From assembly GCA_012845835.1 (NCBI GenBank), contig JABAKD010000001.1:7552476-7616475 (forward strand): 64,000 nucleotides of DNA. The letters run 5' to 3'. Shown piece after piece: positions 63,556 through 64,000 of this stretch. A program made the translations under genes and the position numbers. Below the pieces are notes generated by a model. It had not been told where the DNA came from, searched no databases, and saw only the letters and a list, made by a program, of their open reading frames with translations. The stretch's first letter is position 1. Each line of letters opens with the position of its first letter. Origin of the DNA: Undaria pinnatifida (Eukaryota; Sar; Phaeophyceae; Laminariales; Alariaceae).

Positions 63556-64000
63556 GACCCAAATTGTGTACAAGACGAAAAATGATTACCACGAAGGTTT
63601 GAACGTTGGTTGGATGGTGTGATTGAGGTTCAGTGGGGAGTTTTGACATTTCGCGTTTTTTTTTGTCCGTGATTTTACCATGGCTAGATTGGAAAACCCG
63701 GGGATCTTTACATCCCATCCACGTTTTTGGCCGTAACAGCCGCAAGCAACAACGAAGACCGACTTCCCATAATTTTCAGTAGCAGTTTCCTCAAGTCTAT
63801 CGTAACGTACTTCTGTCTGTGTAATATTCTAATTATTGGACACCATGGTCGAGGTTGACGAGCATCATGTGTTCTAGATTTAAAGAACCAACTGCTGTGA
63901 AGGTTGGTCGATTGCTTTTGTGTTGGGGTTCAGTATGATATCATACTCGAAATTACGTACGATGGTTGACGTACGTGAACATATGTTTGCGATAGAGGTA
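63556..64000. other. No recognisable feature
   Basis: No frame of interest other than a minus-strand 90-codon shadow through the R2 G-rich tract. No shared repeats were identified in the last 440 bp. Confidence 0.4.

Overview
The window is eukaryotic, intron-bearing nuclear DNA made almost entirely of nested, decayed transposable elements and satellite-like repeats. It is most likely from a brown alga (Ectocarpus-like stramenopile). That assignment is an inference from the style of the LINE, copia, tyrosine-recombinase and ankyrin-repeat proteins and from a TTAGGG-type interstitial telomeric tract; no rRNA or housekeeping gene is present to prove it. No bacterial operon, CRISPR array or intact tRNA/rRNA gene was seen.

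Layout. 1-5.9 kb holds a few exon-like open stretches on the plus strand and a Gly/Pro-rich coding minisatellite, with no recognisable function. 5.9-7.4 kb (minus) is a broken tyrosine recombinase. 8.2-10.85 kb (plus) is a broken Ty1/copia pol gene (integrase tail, reverse transcriptase, RNase H). 12.3-25.9 kb is one near-complete LINE (endonuclease plus reverse transcriptase) split by two later insertions: a ~500 bp solo-LTR-like element (14270-14769) and an 8.7 kb Mutator-like DNA transposon (14884-23597). The latter has 186 bp terminal inverted repeats, an 8-9 bp target duplication, a multi-exon FAR1/MULE transposase gene on the minus strand and, on the plus strand, a broken ankyrin-repeat gene carried as cargo. 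This nested unit is the most informative structure in the window.

26.0-28.9 kb is a 776 bp tandem satellite (3.6 units) sitting inside another repeat family, here called R2. 28.9-49.97 kb is a mosaic of R2, a second (CAA)n-tailed family (R3), 5'-truncated LINE 3' ends, three copies of a tRNA-related SINE, a Tc1/mariner-type MITE with TA duplication, two long LINE copies (34.3-36.6 kb minus, 46.9-49.96 kb plus), minisatellites and a tandem 290 bp repeat (R5).

51.1-52.5 kb contains a tandemly duplicated gene for a small OTU-domain cysteine protease, each copy with its own TATA-like element and each with a frameshift. 53.3-56.4 kb is R2 sequence containing a near-perfect 1.29 kb tandem duplication. 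56.4-64 kb holds a short hypothetical gene, more minisatellites (including a 9-unit ~74 bp array of paired hairpins), a small inverted-repeat element, an R5 relic, LINE fragments and a secretory-looking reading frame.

The genes do not form a pathway. What the window records is an order of events: LINE insertion, then solo LTR and MULE insertion into it, with MULE capture or carriage of a host ankyrin gene, and separate expansion of satellites and short non-autonomous families that share 3' ends with the LINE.
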